A stretch of 64,000 nt of DNA. Origin: Liquorilactobacillus oeni DSM 19972 (GTDB lineage: Bacteria; Bacillota; Bacilli; Lactobacillales; Lactobacillaceae). Position 1 is the first letter of the stretch. Each line of letters opens with the position of its first letter. Under the pieces are notes generated by a model, which saw only the letters and a list, made by a program, of their open reading frames with translations, was not told where the DNA came from and ran no database searches. The stretch is from assembly GCF_001436275.1 (NCBI RefSeq), contig NZ_AZEH01000014.1:1-64000 (forward strand). The letters run 5' to 3'. Both the position numbers and the translations under genes were made by a program. Shown here piece after piece: positions 1 through 9,736 of the stretch.

Positions 1-49
1 CAAGAGTAGTTGGGGGATCGCCCCCTGCGAGGGTAGGTCGTTGCCGTGC
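1..49 (+). rRNA. rrf: 5S ribosomal RNA, 3' end (partial)
   Basis: The first 49 bases match the 3' part of a Gram-positive 5S rRNA. The loop E/helix IV region with the GGGGGATCGCCCCC hairpin is followed by GAGGGTAGGTCGTTGCC, which pairs with the missing 5' end. The 5' portion and presumably the rest of an rRNA operon lie outside the window. A Rho-independent terminator follows ten bases later, so this is the end of the operon. Confidence 0.9.
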
Positions 50-58
50 AAAGTAAAA

Positions 59-88
59 AGCCCAGATATTATATATCTGGGCTTTTTT
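59..88 (+). terminator. rRNA operon terminator
   Basis: An 11-bp inverted repeat (AGCCCAGATAT and its complement, 3-base loop) is followed by a run of T. It lies directly after the 5S rRNA end and probably ends the rRNA operon. Confidence 0.9.
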
Positions 89-216
89 ATTATTTTTTAA
101 GGACTGTGACAAAGTATGAGTTTTGTCATGGTCCTTAGCTCTTTTACAATGTAAGTCAATCAACATGGTCTAACCAAATTTTTAAATTATTATTCTAATT
201 TTTGTGCTGGGAAACT

Positions 217-807
217 TCATTGTTTAAGTTCCGCTTTTAACTTTGTTTTACAACGTGAAATTGCCCTCTTGATTCTTGTTTCTGGCACACCAAGTAAGAA
301 AGAAATTTTTTCAGGGTGAAAATGTTCAAAGTAAAGCAAAGAAAAAACACGATATTCAAAATCAGAAAGGACTTTTGGCAAAGAGGTGACTACTTCTTGG
401 ATAAGTATCTGATCTTCTGGATGCACCTGAACTAATGAACGTGAGCGGTAATCACCTTGTGTTTCTAAGATGTTGTCAAATGATTCGGCAAAACGATCTC
501 CTTGGCGTTTAAGAGCAGTTTCTTTCCTTAATAAACTGCAGTAGCGGTTTAAAAGACTTTGCTGATAAAATTTTCCAAAAGAAATTTTCGTTTTTTGATT
601 ATAGGCGTTTACTGCTTGGAAACAAACAATTCGAGCCTCTTGAAGGAGATCGTCTGTTTCATGAAACCTAAAATGATAGCGACGTATTGCGTTGATTACC
701 AATGGTCTGTACTTAATGAATAATGTTCTAAAAGATTCACTGTTATTACATTGCCGAATACTATCGATTAAAGAAAGATCCTCTGCCTTGCTTGCGTTAT
801 AATCCAT
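217..807 (-). CDS. Sigma-70 family sigma factor, ComX/SigH-like
   Basis: 196-residue protein resembling the small ComX/SigH-type sigma factors of lactobacilli, which in streptococci direct competence genes. A region-2-like segment lies near residues 30-90 (YRPLVINAIRRY..., DDLLQEARIVCFQAV) and a region-4-like helix-turn-helix near the C-terminus (FEYRVFSLLYFEHFHPEKISFLLGVPETRIKRAISRCK). I chose the ATG at 807 because AAGAGGTG lies just upstream; a 14-codon extension to 849 has no ribosome site and would run through a 10-bp dyad. The gene stands alone, convergent with the rRNA operon and divergent from arcA. Which promoters it reads is not visible here. Confidence 0.8.
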   Translation of the reverse strand: MDYNASKAEDLSLIDSIRQCNNSESFRTLFIKYRPLVINAIRRYHFRFHETDDLLQEARIVCFQAVNAYNQKTKISFGKFYQQSLLNRYCSLLRKETALKRQGDRFAESFDNILETQGDYRSRSLVQVHPEDQILIQEVVTSLPKVLSDFEYRVFSLLYFEHFHPEKISFLLGVPETRIKRAISRCKTKLKAELKQ

Positions 808-824
808 TTGTGCACCTCTTTTTG

Positions 825-851
825 TCTTGTTATAGCTTAAATATAACAAGA
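825..851 (-). promoter_or_regulatory. 10-bp perfect dyad in front of the sigma-factor gene
   Basis: TCTTGTTATA and its exact complement TATAACAAGA flank a 7-base spacer, 18 bases upstream of the chosen start codon. It could be a repressor operator overlapping the promoter or a hairpin in the 5' leader. The sequence alone does not tell which. Confidence 0.45.
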
Positions 852-1141
852 TAAAAAAATAGAGATGCGATGTACTTCACAAAAACTAATAAATTTACAA
901 AAAAAATAGAGAAATATTTTTTTAAGCCAATAATACCGATTAAAATTCTATTTAGGTTGGATTTCCAGCAAAATAAATAATTTCTAAGCAAGGAAAAAAG
1001 TGTAACAACATAAATTATGAGAAGTCTATTATGTAAATAATATGCACTTTTTGTAAAAATATACATAATAATGATAAAAATGAATAACAACTGTTTTTAT
1101 TATTATTATTTTTTTAATAATTTTTGTTGATATATAAATGT
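852..1141. other. AT-rich intergenic stretch, no gene seen
   Basis: About 290 bases of very AT-rich sequence between the divergent sigma-factor and arcA genes. It holds a hydrophobic minus-strand reading frame (830-1090) without a ribosome site, which I regard as chance. Promoters for both flanking genes must lie here or at its edges; only the arcA one is clear. Confidence 0.5.
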
Positions 1142-1170
1142 TTGACAGTACTTTTTAAACATAATATACT
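1142..1170 (+). promoter_or_regulatory. Promoter of arcA
   Basis: TTGACA (1142-1147), a 17-base spacer and TATACT (1165-1170) make a near-consensus sigma-A promoter. It lies about 40 bases upstream of the arcA ribosome site. Confidence 0.75.
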
Positions 1171-1208
1171 AGCGTGTAATTAAATAATAAGTAAAGGAGT
1201 AGTTGCAT

Positions 1209-2432
1209 ATGCAAAAACCAATTCAGGTGTTTTCAGAAATTGGGAAACTAAAAACCGTCATTTTAAAACGACCAAGTACTGAACTGGAAAATCTGACTCC
1301 TAAAATTATGCCACGCCTTCTTTTTGATGATATCCCCTTTTTGCCGCATGCTCAAAAAGAACATGATTATTTTGCCAAAGTTCTTAGAAATTTTGGTACA
1401 GAAGTTCTTTATCTCAATGAATTGATTGTGAAAGCTTTGACCGAGGATCAGATCAAAGAAAAGTTTGTCAGCCAAGTAATAACTGAGTCTGGTTATTCAA
1501 AGGGAACTGTGCATGAAACTTTGAAAGCATATCTTTTGAACTTGAATACAGAGAATATGATTAGTAAAGTCATATCTGGAATACGCAAGGATGAAATTGA
1601 ACTGAAATTTTTAAGCTTGGAAGAACTATCCAAAAATAATAGTTATCCATTTTTTATGGATCCGATGCCTAATTTGTATTTTACTCGTGATCCAGCTGCT
1701 GCAATCGGAGAAGGCCTCTCAATTAACCGCATGACCTTCGCAGCAAGACAACGGGAATCATTAATAATGGAATATATTATTGCACATCATCCGCGCTTCA
1801 CTGGTCACGGAATTCAGGTTTGGCGTAATCGTAATCATGATAAGTCTATTGAAGGTGGAGATGAACTAGTTCTTAGTAAGGATACTTTAGCAATCGGCAT
1901 TTCACAGCGCACCACGGCAGTTGCTATTGAGGATATTGCACGAGGTTTATTCGAAGATGGTACTTTTAAAAAGATAATTGCAATTCGTATACCTCATAGT
2001 CATGCAATGATGCATCTAGATACTGTCTTTACAATGATTAACCATGACCAGTTCATTGTCCATCCTGAAATTTTAAATAATGCAGGACAAATCGATAGCT
2101 GGATACTTCGTCCTAAGAAAAACGGAGAAATTGCGATTGAACACCAGAAAGACTTAAAAAAAATTCTCAAGCAAACACTGAACCTGACAGATATTGATCT
2201 GATTCCAACTGGTGCGGGAGATGAAATTGTTGCTGCAAGAGAGCAGTGGAATGACGGTTCTAATACTTTGGCAATTGCTCCAGGAGAAGTTGTTACCTAT
2301 GACCGTAACTATGTTTCTAATAAATTATTGAAGGAACATGGGATTATAGTGCATGAAATTCATTCAAGTGAATTATCTCGCGGACGTGGCGGTCCAAGGT
2401 GCATGTCGATGCCGCTTGTACGTGAAGTTTAG
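1209..2432 (+). CDS. arcA: Arginine deiminase
   Basis: Cytoplasmic hydrolase converting L-arginine to citrulline and ammonia, the first step of the ADI pathway. Family hallmarks are visible: the PNLYFTRDP motif, the EGGDELVLS segment, [14 protein letters not shown] with the catalytic His, and the C-terminal [12 protein letters not shown] with the nucleophilic Cys. At 407 residues it is the usual length. AAAGGAG at 1193-1199 is nine bases from the ATG at 1209 but only three from an in-frame TTG at 1203, so ATG is preferred. No arcB, arcC or arcD gene is adjacent. With argG and argH at 17.5-20.1 kb the cell could in principle convert citrulline back to arginine. Confidence 0.95.
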   Translation: MQKPIQVFSEIGKLKTVILKRPSTELENLTPKIMPRLLFDDIPFLPHAQKEHDYFAKVLRNFGTEVLYLNELIVKALTEDQIKEKFVSQVITESGYSKGTVHETLKAYLLNLNTENMISKVISGIRKDEIELKFLSLEELSKNNSYPFFMDPMPNLYFTRDPAAAIGEGLSINRMTFAARQRESLIMEYIIAHHPRFTGHGIQVWRNRNHDKSIEGGDELVLSKDTLAIGISQRTTAVAIEDIARGLFEDGTFKKIIAIRIPHSHAMMHLDTVFTMINHDQFIVHPEILNNAGQIDSWILRPKKNGEIAIEHQKDLKKILKQTLNLTDIDLIPTGAGDEIVAAREQWNDGSNTLAIAPGEVVTYDRNYVSNKLLKEHGIIVHEIHSSELSRGRGGPRCMSMPLVREV

Positions 2433-2592
2433 TTGAAAGTATTGAGATTAGGCTTCTTGTAATTTAAGAAAGGGAGTTGAAATTCCAAAAGATATTTACA
2501 CTCACTTAAAATAAAAAGATTGTCAAATTTATATCAAAAATATTTTTATTTAAAATTATGTGAGCTTATTATTTATACTGTAAGATAAAATT

Positions 2593-2778
2593 AAGGAGGG
2601 AGTGTCCCAATAGCCGTCATACTTTGAGTATGAACTGCGAATTACGAAGGTGCTCTGAATTTAACCATGGAGTAATTCGCAGTTAAGTAGAAAACTCTGC
2701 TGTTGAAACACATTAATCGCATATCGTTGGTTAAAAAAGGAACTGAGCCAAAAGTTAGCTTTTGACCCAGTTCCTTTT
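2593..2778 (+). repeat. Structured intergenic element, copy 1, ending in a terminator
   Basis: This element begins GGAGGGAGTGTCCCAATAG, followed by a CATAC...GTATG hairpin. A 10-bp inverted repeat (CTGCGAATTA and TAATTCGCAG) comes next, and it ends in TTTTGACCCAG-type terminator sequence. A related element at 36315-36446 shares the GGAGTGT-CCAATAG start, the TTTGAGTAT block, the TAAGTAGA word and the terminator. It may be the arcA 3' UTR or a separately transcribed small RNA. I do not recognise a named family. Confidence 0.5.
2736..2778 (+). terminator. Terminator downstream of arcA
   Basis: A near-perfect 19-bp stem (AAAGGAACTG...CAGTTCCTTT) with a TTAG loop. It is the last part of the intergenic element and could also act on the minus strand. 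Confidence 0.8.
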
Positions 2779-2832
2779 TATGATACTTTATTACTCTTTG
2801 TGGAGTTGATACTTCAACAAAATGTAGATATA

Positions 2833-2905
2833 AGCCACTTACCGGATTTGAACCGGTGACCCCCACCTTACCATGGTGGTGCTCTACCTGCTGAGCTAAA
2901 GTGGC
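2833..2905 (-). tRNA. tRNA-Thr (anticodon GGU)
   Basis: Read on the minus strand it folds as a full cloverleaf. The acceptor stem is GCCACTT/AAGTGGC, the D-stem GCTC/GAGC, and the anticodon stem CCACC/GGTGG with loop ATGGTAA, giving anticodon GGU. The T-stem is ACCGG/CCGGT around TTCAAAT. The discriminator is T and no CCA is encoded. It lies alone, about 75 bases downstream of helD. Confidence 0.93.
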
Positions 2906-2981
2906 ATTAAATTACTGACTTAAATAGTATATATTATATATGCTATAAAATCAATAATTATCAAAAAGCTTTTAATAGCAG

Positions 2982-5252
2982 CTAGTGAAGTTTTATTCTG
3001 TGTTCGATGCTGAACAACTCAGAAGGAATGTTTTGAATAAAGTTTGTCGGTGTTCCAGTACTTAATAAAACCAGTTCATGCATTGCACGTGAACAGATCG
3101 TATATAGTATTCCACGAGCTGCCTCATCAGGATAATTTTTTTGTGAAACATTAAAAACAATTACGGCATCAAATTCAAGTCCCTTTGCTAAATAAATTGG
3201 CAATAATACTAATCCCTTAGGTAATAAGCGATCTTTGGCAGAGATTAAATTAAGCGGTTTTTTAAAACGAAAATTTAATTGGATTTCATTACACTCAGCA
3301 AGGTCTTGAGCGATAATAGCCACTGTTTCATATTTGGAGAGTAATTGGGCAACGGTTCTTTGCAATTCGGCAAATGCTGCAGCCTTGTTACTGGAAATTA
3401 TTAGTCGTGGCAACTTTCCTGGCCGTGTAAATGCTTGAATTTTGTTGCCATCTGGCAGTAACGATTTCATAAAAGCAGTAATTTGTTTCGTAGAGCGGTA
3501 ACTTTTATTCAATTCAATCAATCGTGGATTTTTAGGAGAAAGAGTTTGTTTAAGAGATCGCATTAGTTCTTTAGAGGACTGCATCTTTCTAAAGAGTGCT
3601 TGTTCACTGTCGCCTAATAAAGTCAGTTTAGCATTTGGAAAGGTAAACTTTAAATAAAATAACTGAGCAGGTGAATAATCTTGGACTTCATCAATAAAGA
3701 GATATTGAATACTGTGATTTCTTCCTGACCCAGTTAGTAGGTCACGCAAGTAAAGCAGGGGAGCACAATCAGCTAAAGCAATTTTATGATATTCCAGCCT
3801 AGTATTAAAGGCTGTAGCGAAAGCTGGAGAAATTTTTTGCAAAAAAGCTGAGTACTGGCGATAAACATCAAGAAAATAATCATTATATAAGGCGTCGTAT
3901 AAAGGCCGGTACTTTTTAAGCGCAATTTGGTAGCCGAGGTATTCTTCTTCATTGTCAATCTGTTCAAACTTTCCACGGCGGTACCTGCCTAAAAGTTCAT
4001 GGTATTCTTCATCATTTAAATGATTAACTTTTTCAAGCACCCAATCAGCATTTCTTTTTTCAAAAACCTTTTTCTTAAGCCGCTTAACCAATATATTTTT
4101 TGTTTCAGAAAAGCGTAAAAAGAGAGGAAGTGCGGCGGGTAGTTTTTCGTATATAGCAGTGATCTCTTCTTTTGAAAAAACTTTTTCTCCAGCTAGCATC
4201 AAGTCTGTAAAGGATAGTGAATCCGGGGTTTGTTTTGTAGCATACTCCTTAATGCTTCTCATAAAAGCGGTAGTTTCTTTTTGTTTGTAGTTTTGAGAAT
4301 ATCTATTATTTGTATGTTCTTTTTCAAACCGTTCAAAAAGTGTTTCGATTTCTAGGCCTTCAAAACGTTGAGAAAAAAATTCTGCAAGTGTGACTTGGCG
4401 CATGTTGCGCTCACCCAAGCTGGGCAGCACTTCAGAAATGTAGTGACTGAATAAACGGTTGGGCGAGAATAAGACAATCTGGTCTGCATTTAATGCTGTG
4501 CGGTTATGATAAAGTAAAAATGCTATTCGTTGAAGAATTGCCGAAGTTTTGCCGCTTCCAGCTACTCCTTGAACTATTAACAGATCGTGGTGTGTGTCAC
4601 GAATGATATCATTTTGCTCTTGTTGTATCGTTGCAACAATGTTTTTCATGTATTCATCGCTATATTGGCCTAACATTTCTTGTAAAAGACTATCGCCTAC
4701 CGTCTCATTTGTGTCAAACATATTCTTAATCTGTCCATTTTTTATGTTGAATTGTCTTTTTTTCAGTAATTCAACACTTTGTTCCCCGCTAGGAGTGCTG
4801 TAGGTAACCTTTCCAAGTGTACCATTATAATAGATACTTGATATTGGGGCTCGCCAATCATATATCAAAAAATTATTGTTTTCATCTGTAAATGTTGAAT
4901 TCCCGATATATAGAGTTTCTTTCTCAGCCTCTCCTTCTTCATGGATGTCAATTCTTCCAAAATAGGGTGATTTTTTTAATTCATTCAGAACAGTTACCTG
5001 TCTTTTTAGAATCTGCTCGGTTTCAATGTTTTTAGAAACAAGCTGTTTTTGCTGCTGTACTTCTGCGTTAGTCTCCATTTGATCATCAACTTCAAAAGTA
5101 TTGATTCTAGCATTTTGAAGATAATTTTTTTCAACTGAAGAACGCTCGCTTTGAGCTTTAAGATACTCTTTTTTTGTTTTTTGCAGAAATTTTTTAATCT
5201 GTGAAATAATCCGTGTCACGCGCTTTTGTTCAAAAGAAAGTTCTTTATCCAA
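2982..5252 (-). CDS. helD: HelD-type superfamily 1 helicase (RNA polymerase-associated ATPase)
   Basis: UvrD-like ATPase of the HelD family, known in B. subtilis to bind RNA polymerase and recycle stalled complexes. An N-terminal basic coiled coil covers roughly residues 5-110. Walker A is GVAGSGKTSAILQRIAFLLYH, motif II is FIDEVQDYSPAQ, motif III is LTLLGDSEQALF, and a C-terminal helicase motif is KGLEFDAVIVF. I chose the TTG at 5252 because AAAGGAG precedes it by eight bases. The in-frame ATG at 5282 has no good ribosome site; with the TTG start the protein has 756 residues. It is divergent from trpS and the only gene in its unit. Confidence 0.88.
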   Translation of the reverse strand: MDKELSFEQKRVTRIISQIKKFLQKTKKEYLKAQSERSSVEKNYLQNARINTFEVDDQMETNAEVQQQKQLVSKNIETEQILKRQVTVLNELKKSPYFGRIDIHEEGEAEKETLYIGNSTFTDENNNFLIYDWRAPISSIYYNGTLGKVTYSTPSGEQSVELLKKRQFNIKNGQIKNMFDTNETVGDSLLQEMLGQYSDEYMKNIVATIQQEQNDIIRDTHHDLLIVQGVAGSGKTSAILQRIAFLLYHNRTALNADQIVLFSPNRLFSHYISEVLPSLGERNMRQVTLAEFFSQRFEGLEIETLFERFEKEHTNNRYSQNYKQKETTAFMRSIKEYATKQTPDSLSFTDLMLAGEKVFSKEEITAIYEKLPAALPLFLRFSETKNILVKRLKKKVFEKRNADWVLEKVNHLNDEEYHELLGRYRRGKFEQIDNEEEYLGYQIALKKYRPLYDALYNDYFLDVYRQYSAFLQKISPAFATAFNTRLEYHKIALADCAPLLYLRDLLTGSGRNHSIQYLFIDEVQDYSPAQLFYLKFTFPNAKLTLLGDSEQALFRKMQSSKELMRSLKQTLSPKNPRLIELNKSYRSTKQITAFMKSLLPDGNKIQAFTRPGKLPRLIISSNKAAAFAELQRTVAQLLSKYETVAIIAQDLAECNEIQLNFRFKKPLNLISAKDRLLPKGLVLLPIYLAKGLEFDAVIVFNVSQKNYPDEAARGILYTICSRAMHELVLLSTGTPTNFIQNIPSELFSIEHRIKLH

Positions 5253-5335
5253 GGTTACTGCTCCTTTCTTTTCATTAATCATAGGTAGTTATATTAACAC
5301 AAACGTGAAGAGACAACAATTAAACAATTCGTCCT

Positions 5336-5364
5336 TTGACTTTTTCTTTCTTTCTGCGTAAAAT
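5336..5364 (+). promoter_or_regulatory. Promoter of the trpS T-box transcript
   Basis: TTGACT (5336-5341), 17-base spacer, TAAAAT (5359-5364), immediately upstream of the T-box leader. Confidence 0.7.
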
Positions 5365-5371
5365 AACCTTA

Positions 5372-6612
<1,241 letters not shown>

Positions 6613-6658
6613 GTTTACGATGATATTTATTTGTAGTTTAGAGTAGGGGGCTGCAAGT

Positions 6659-7603
6659 TTGAAAAATTTAGTGGTACTTGACTTTGGATCTAATTCTGTT
6701 CGCCTTTCAATTAACCAGGTTAGTTTGAATAATGGAAAGGCTGTGTTTAAAGAAATAAAGCGCCTAAAAGAAACAACCCGCTTAGCACAAGGCATGGGTG
6801 ACGGAAAGAAAAAGCGGTTAAAAGATGAGGCGATTGAACGGACTTTATCTGCCGTGGAATATTTTAAAAAAATTTACGAGGACTACCCTGAACAGCGTGT
6901 TTATGCGATTGCAACAGCTGCTGTCAGAGAGGCTGAAAATAAGCAGACATTTATAGAAAAAATTCGGCGGATAACAGGTTGTTCGATCAAAGTGTTGTCT
7001 GGTGAAACAGAAGCCTACTATGATTATTTGGGTGCGGCGAATTCTTTACCAGTAAGAGATTTTTTGATTACAGACATGGGCGGGGGCAGCTGTGAATTGA
7101 TTCTTGTTCGCTCTGGAGAAATAAAAGAAAGAGTTAGTTTGCCATATGGAGCAGTTAGTTTAACAGAGCGTTTTTGCAGAAACGGACAATTGAATGCAAG
7201 CCAATTGTTTGAATTTCAAAATTTTATTATTGGTAAGTTTCACACATTGAGCTGGCTAAAGAAAGCTGCGCAATTGCCACTTGTCCTGATGGGCGGATGC
7301 AATCGAACAGTTGCGAGAATACAACGTGTTCGTGATGGTTATTCGCAAATAGATGATATTCATGGGTATAAAGTTTCAGTAGCCGATTTTTTCAACATCT
7401 ATGATGCTTTTTTACAGAAAAACATCGCGCAACGTGAACAGATTGCCGGAATGGAACAAGCGCGTGCGGACATTATTTTGGGCGGGATGACGCCCGTCGT
7501 AATTTTGCTGCAGCAGTTGTATAGTACTAATGTTATTTTTTCTGAAAGCGGGGCACGAGAAGGGTTTATTTACGAGCTTCTGCAGGAAAATAAGAAAACT
7601 TAA
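6659..7603 (+). CDS. Ppx/GppA phosphatase family protein (exopolyphosphatase-like)
   Basis: Member of the ASKHA-fold Ppx/GppA family that hydrolyses polyphosphate or pppGpp. The first phosphate loop VVLDFGSNSVRLSI is at the N-terminus, AIATAAVREAENK lies near residue 82, and the second loop TDMGGGSCELILV near residue 140. At 314 residues it is a short, single-domain type without the C-terminal HD-like domain of long Ppx proteins. It starts with TTG at 6659 after TAGGGGG. It follows trpS by about 45 bases with no terminator seen between. Whether polyP or pppGpp is the substrate cannot be told. Confidence 0.85.
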   Translation: MKNLVVLDFGSNSVRLSINQVSLNNGKAVFKEIKRLKETTRLAQGMGDGKKKRLKDEAIERTLSAVEYFKKIYEDYPEQRVYAIATAAVREAENKQTFIEKIRRITGCSIKVLSGETEAYYDYLGAANSLPVRDFLITDMGGGSCELILVRSGEIKERVSLPYGAVSLTERFCRNGQLNASQLFEFQNFIIGKFHTLSWLKKAAQLPLVLMGGCNRTVARIQRVRDGYSQIDDIHGYKVSVADFFNIYDAFLQKNIAQREQIAGMEQARADIILGGMTPVVILLQQLYSTNVIFSESGAREGFIYELLQENKKT

Positions 7604-7608
7604 TTTAG

Positions 7609-8376
7609 TTACTGCTTAGTATAATCTTGGTTAAAGTAATGAAAAGAAAGCTGAGCTAAAGTATCATCGTTGTGCAATTTTTCAAGTATTTTATTTATTT
7701 TTGAAATACTTTGAGACTTTGCGATCCCAAAGTATTTTTGGGCTGTAATAGGCGGAATTGTCTGGTTTACTTGAAGTGTTTCTAGTATTTGAGGTGTACT
7801 TTGAGTCAGCGCAGCATAATCTATCGTACTTATAATTGCACCTTTTACTTTTTTTTCTTCCAGCGCCTGAACTGCTTTATTAGCTGGATACCGTTTAAAT
7901 TTCATTGGGACTGCGGTTAAACTTTCAGGGACATTTAAATCATTGGCCAGCGCAATTTCAGGCTGCTTTTTTAGGCTTGTCAGACTTTTTAGCGGCTGAT
8001 TTATTCGGCTCAGCAAAACATTAGGCAGGTAAAGATACGGCATCGTTATTAGATGCTTGGAAGATAGATTTAACTTAGAAGGTGCAGTTGATAATAGTAA
8101 ATCGATTTGTCCCTTATCAAAGGCGTGTTTTAATTGGGAAAAGCTGCCTTTTGTGATAGTAATTTTTCCAGCTTCTTTTGAAGCTATTTTGCGAGCCAAT
8201 AAAGTATTAAAATGTGCCAGTAAAACTTCCTGTTGTGAGGCTTTTGCGGTATTTCTTAACTGGACAATACCAATGTGTAACTTGACTCCTGAACTTTGAG
8301 ACGGTATTTTTGAAATTCCCCAAAGTGCAAGAATAATAAGAATAGACAATAAAATGTACTTAAGTAGTTTGTTCAT
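7609..8376 (-). CDS. Substrate-binding protein-like, membrane-anchored
   Basis: About 255 residues. An N-terminal hydrophobic segment (LLKYILLSILIILALWGIS) acts as signal anchor, followed by a two-lobed solute-binding-protein-like domain (LHIGIVQLRN..., IDLLLSTAPSK, GAIISTIDYAALTQS). No lipobox cysteine is present. Such domains bind amino acids or other small ligands, but no transporter genes are adjacent. The start is uncertain: ATG 8376 gives a proper signal sequence with a weak ribosome site, while ATG 8436 adds 20 polar residues. It converges on ppx and diverges from mvaA. The ligand is unknown. Confidence 0.6.
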   Translation of the reverse strand: MNKLLKYILLSILIILALWGISKIPSQSSGVKLHIGIVQLRNTAKASQQEVLLAHFNTLLARKIASKEAGKITITKGSFSQLKHAFDKGQIDLLLSTAPSKLNLSSKHLITMPYLYLPNVLLSRINQPLKSLTSLKKQPEIALANDLNVPESLTAVPMKFKRYPANKAVQALEEKKVKGAIISTIDYAALTQSTPQILETLQVNQTIPPITAQKYFGIAKSQSISKINKILEKLHNDDTLAQLSFHYFNQDYTKQ

Positions 8377-8464
8377 ATTAGATAACTGGAATACTCCAGT
8401 TGCAGGCTCCTTTGTCAAATTATATTCACTATACATTATATACTGGATTTTTAAGGAGAAGTTA

Positions 8465-9736
8465 ATGCGTGAATTTGTAAAATTTTATCAAAAAAAATGG
8501 GATGAACGGCTGCAGCTTCTAAGAAAAAATGACTGTTTGAAAAGCATGGAAGAAGCTCTGTTGAGAAAACAAGCAATAAATTTTTCGTTAAATGATACTA
8601 TAGTTGAAAATTATATAACTGATTATACACTTCCAGAAGGATTAAGTTTCCATTATTTGATTGACAATCAAAAATACATAATACCAATGGTTACTGAAGA
8701 ACCCTCAGTTATTGCAGCCAGCAGTCATGGAGCTGCACTTGTAGAAAAAGCGGGCGGTTTTACGACCGAGCTTCATGAACGGTTATTATTGGGACAAGTC
8801 ATCATTGAAAAAGTACAAGATGCACAAAAATTTTGCAGCTATTTGGAAACACAATTTCCCCGGTTATTGGAGATTGCTAATCAGGCTCATCCTTCTTTGC
8901 TAAGACGCAAAGGAGGAGCACGCTGGTTACGATGCCGTATTTTAAGTGCTCACATAATCTCACTTGATTTAGCTGTAGATGTGCGAGAAGCTATGGGCGC
9001 TAACATGATGAATACGATGCTTGAAGCCGTTGCCCAAGTCCTTGAACAGAGCATAAAAGGGCAGGTCCTGCTGTCTGTTTTGTCTAATTATGCAACTGAG
9101 TGCCTGGTAAGTGCAAAGTGCAAATTACCTTTCAATATTTTAGAAAAAAATAATTTAAGCGGTAAACAGGTTGCAGATAAAATTGCTTTGGCAAGCCGCG
9201 TTGCACAGCTGGATCCTTATAGGGCTGCTACACATAACAAGGGAATTATGAACGGAATTGACGCTGTTATAATAGCTACAGGAAATGATTGGCGGGCTAT
9301 AGAAAGCGGGGCGCATGCTTTTGCTGCTCGTTCTGGACAGTACCGGGGGTTAAGCACATGGGAAATTAAGGACGGCTATTTGGTAGGGAAAATAACTATC
9401 CCAGCGCCTGTAGGGGTTGTAGGCGGGTCAATCGGAATTGTACCATTAGTTGCCGTTAACCAAAAATTGGCACACATTAAAAGTGCCCGCGAATTGGAAA
9501 AAGTAATAGCAAGTGTTGGGCTTGCACAAAATTTGGCGGCTCTTTATGCTTTGGTTACAGAGGGGATCCAGCACGGACATATGAACTTACAGCTTAAATC
9601 CTTAGTACTTGCTGCCGGTGCACATCTTGAAGAAGTTTTGCCAGTAGTCGAGAGCTTACGCAAAACAGGTAAAAGAGACGCTGGTTCCGCAAAGAAAGCA
9701 TTGCAGGATTATCGTAAAAGGAGAGATGAACAATGA
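8465..9736 (+). CDS. mvaA: Hydroxymethylglutaryl-CoA reductase, class II
   Basis: Mevalonate-pathway enzyme making mevalonate from HMG-CoA, or running in reverse in degradative members. Motifs are EEPSVIAASSHGAAL with the catalytic Glu, DVREAMGANMMNTMLEAV, and NKGIMNGIDAV with the catalytic Lys. The length of 423 residues fits class II bacterial enzymes. ATG 8465 is preceded by AAGGAGAAG; the open frame before it is untranslated. The stop codon overlaps the next start (ATGA), so it is translationally coupled to the HELLH protein gene. It supplies isopentenyl diphosphate for undecaprenyl phosphate. Confidence 0.95.
   Translation: MREFVKFYQKKWDERLQLLRKNDCLKSMEEALLRKQAINFSLNDTIVENYITDYTLPEGLSFHYLIDNQKYIIPMVTEEPSVIAASSHGAALVEKAGGFTTELHERLLLGQVIIEKVQDAQKFCSYLETQFPRLLEIANQAHPSLLRRKGGARWLRCRILSAHIISLDLAVDVREAMGANMMNTMLEAVAQVLEQSIKGQVLLSVLSNYATECLVSAKCKLPFNILEKNNLSGKQVADKIALASRVAQLDPYRAATHNKGIMNGIDAVIIATGNDWRAIESGAHAFAARSGQYRGLSTWEIKDGYLVGKITIPAPVGVVGGSIGIVPLVAVNQKLAHIKSARELEKVIASVGLAQNLAALYALVTEGIQHGHMNLQLKSLVLAAGAHLEEVLPVVESLRKTGKRDAGSAKKALQDYRKRRDEQ

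Noticed and set aside
830-1090. Minus-strand frame of 86 hydrophobic residues upstream of the sigma-factor gene
   Set aside because: Composition follows the extreme AT content, no ribosome site, and it overlaps the sigma-factor upstream dyad.
2642-2866. Minus-strand frame of 74 residues
   Set aside because: It crosses the terminator, the repeat element and the 3' part of the tRNA-Thr gene, so it is not coding.
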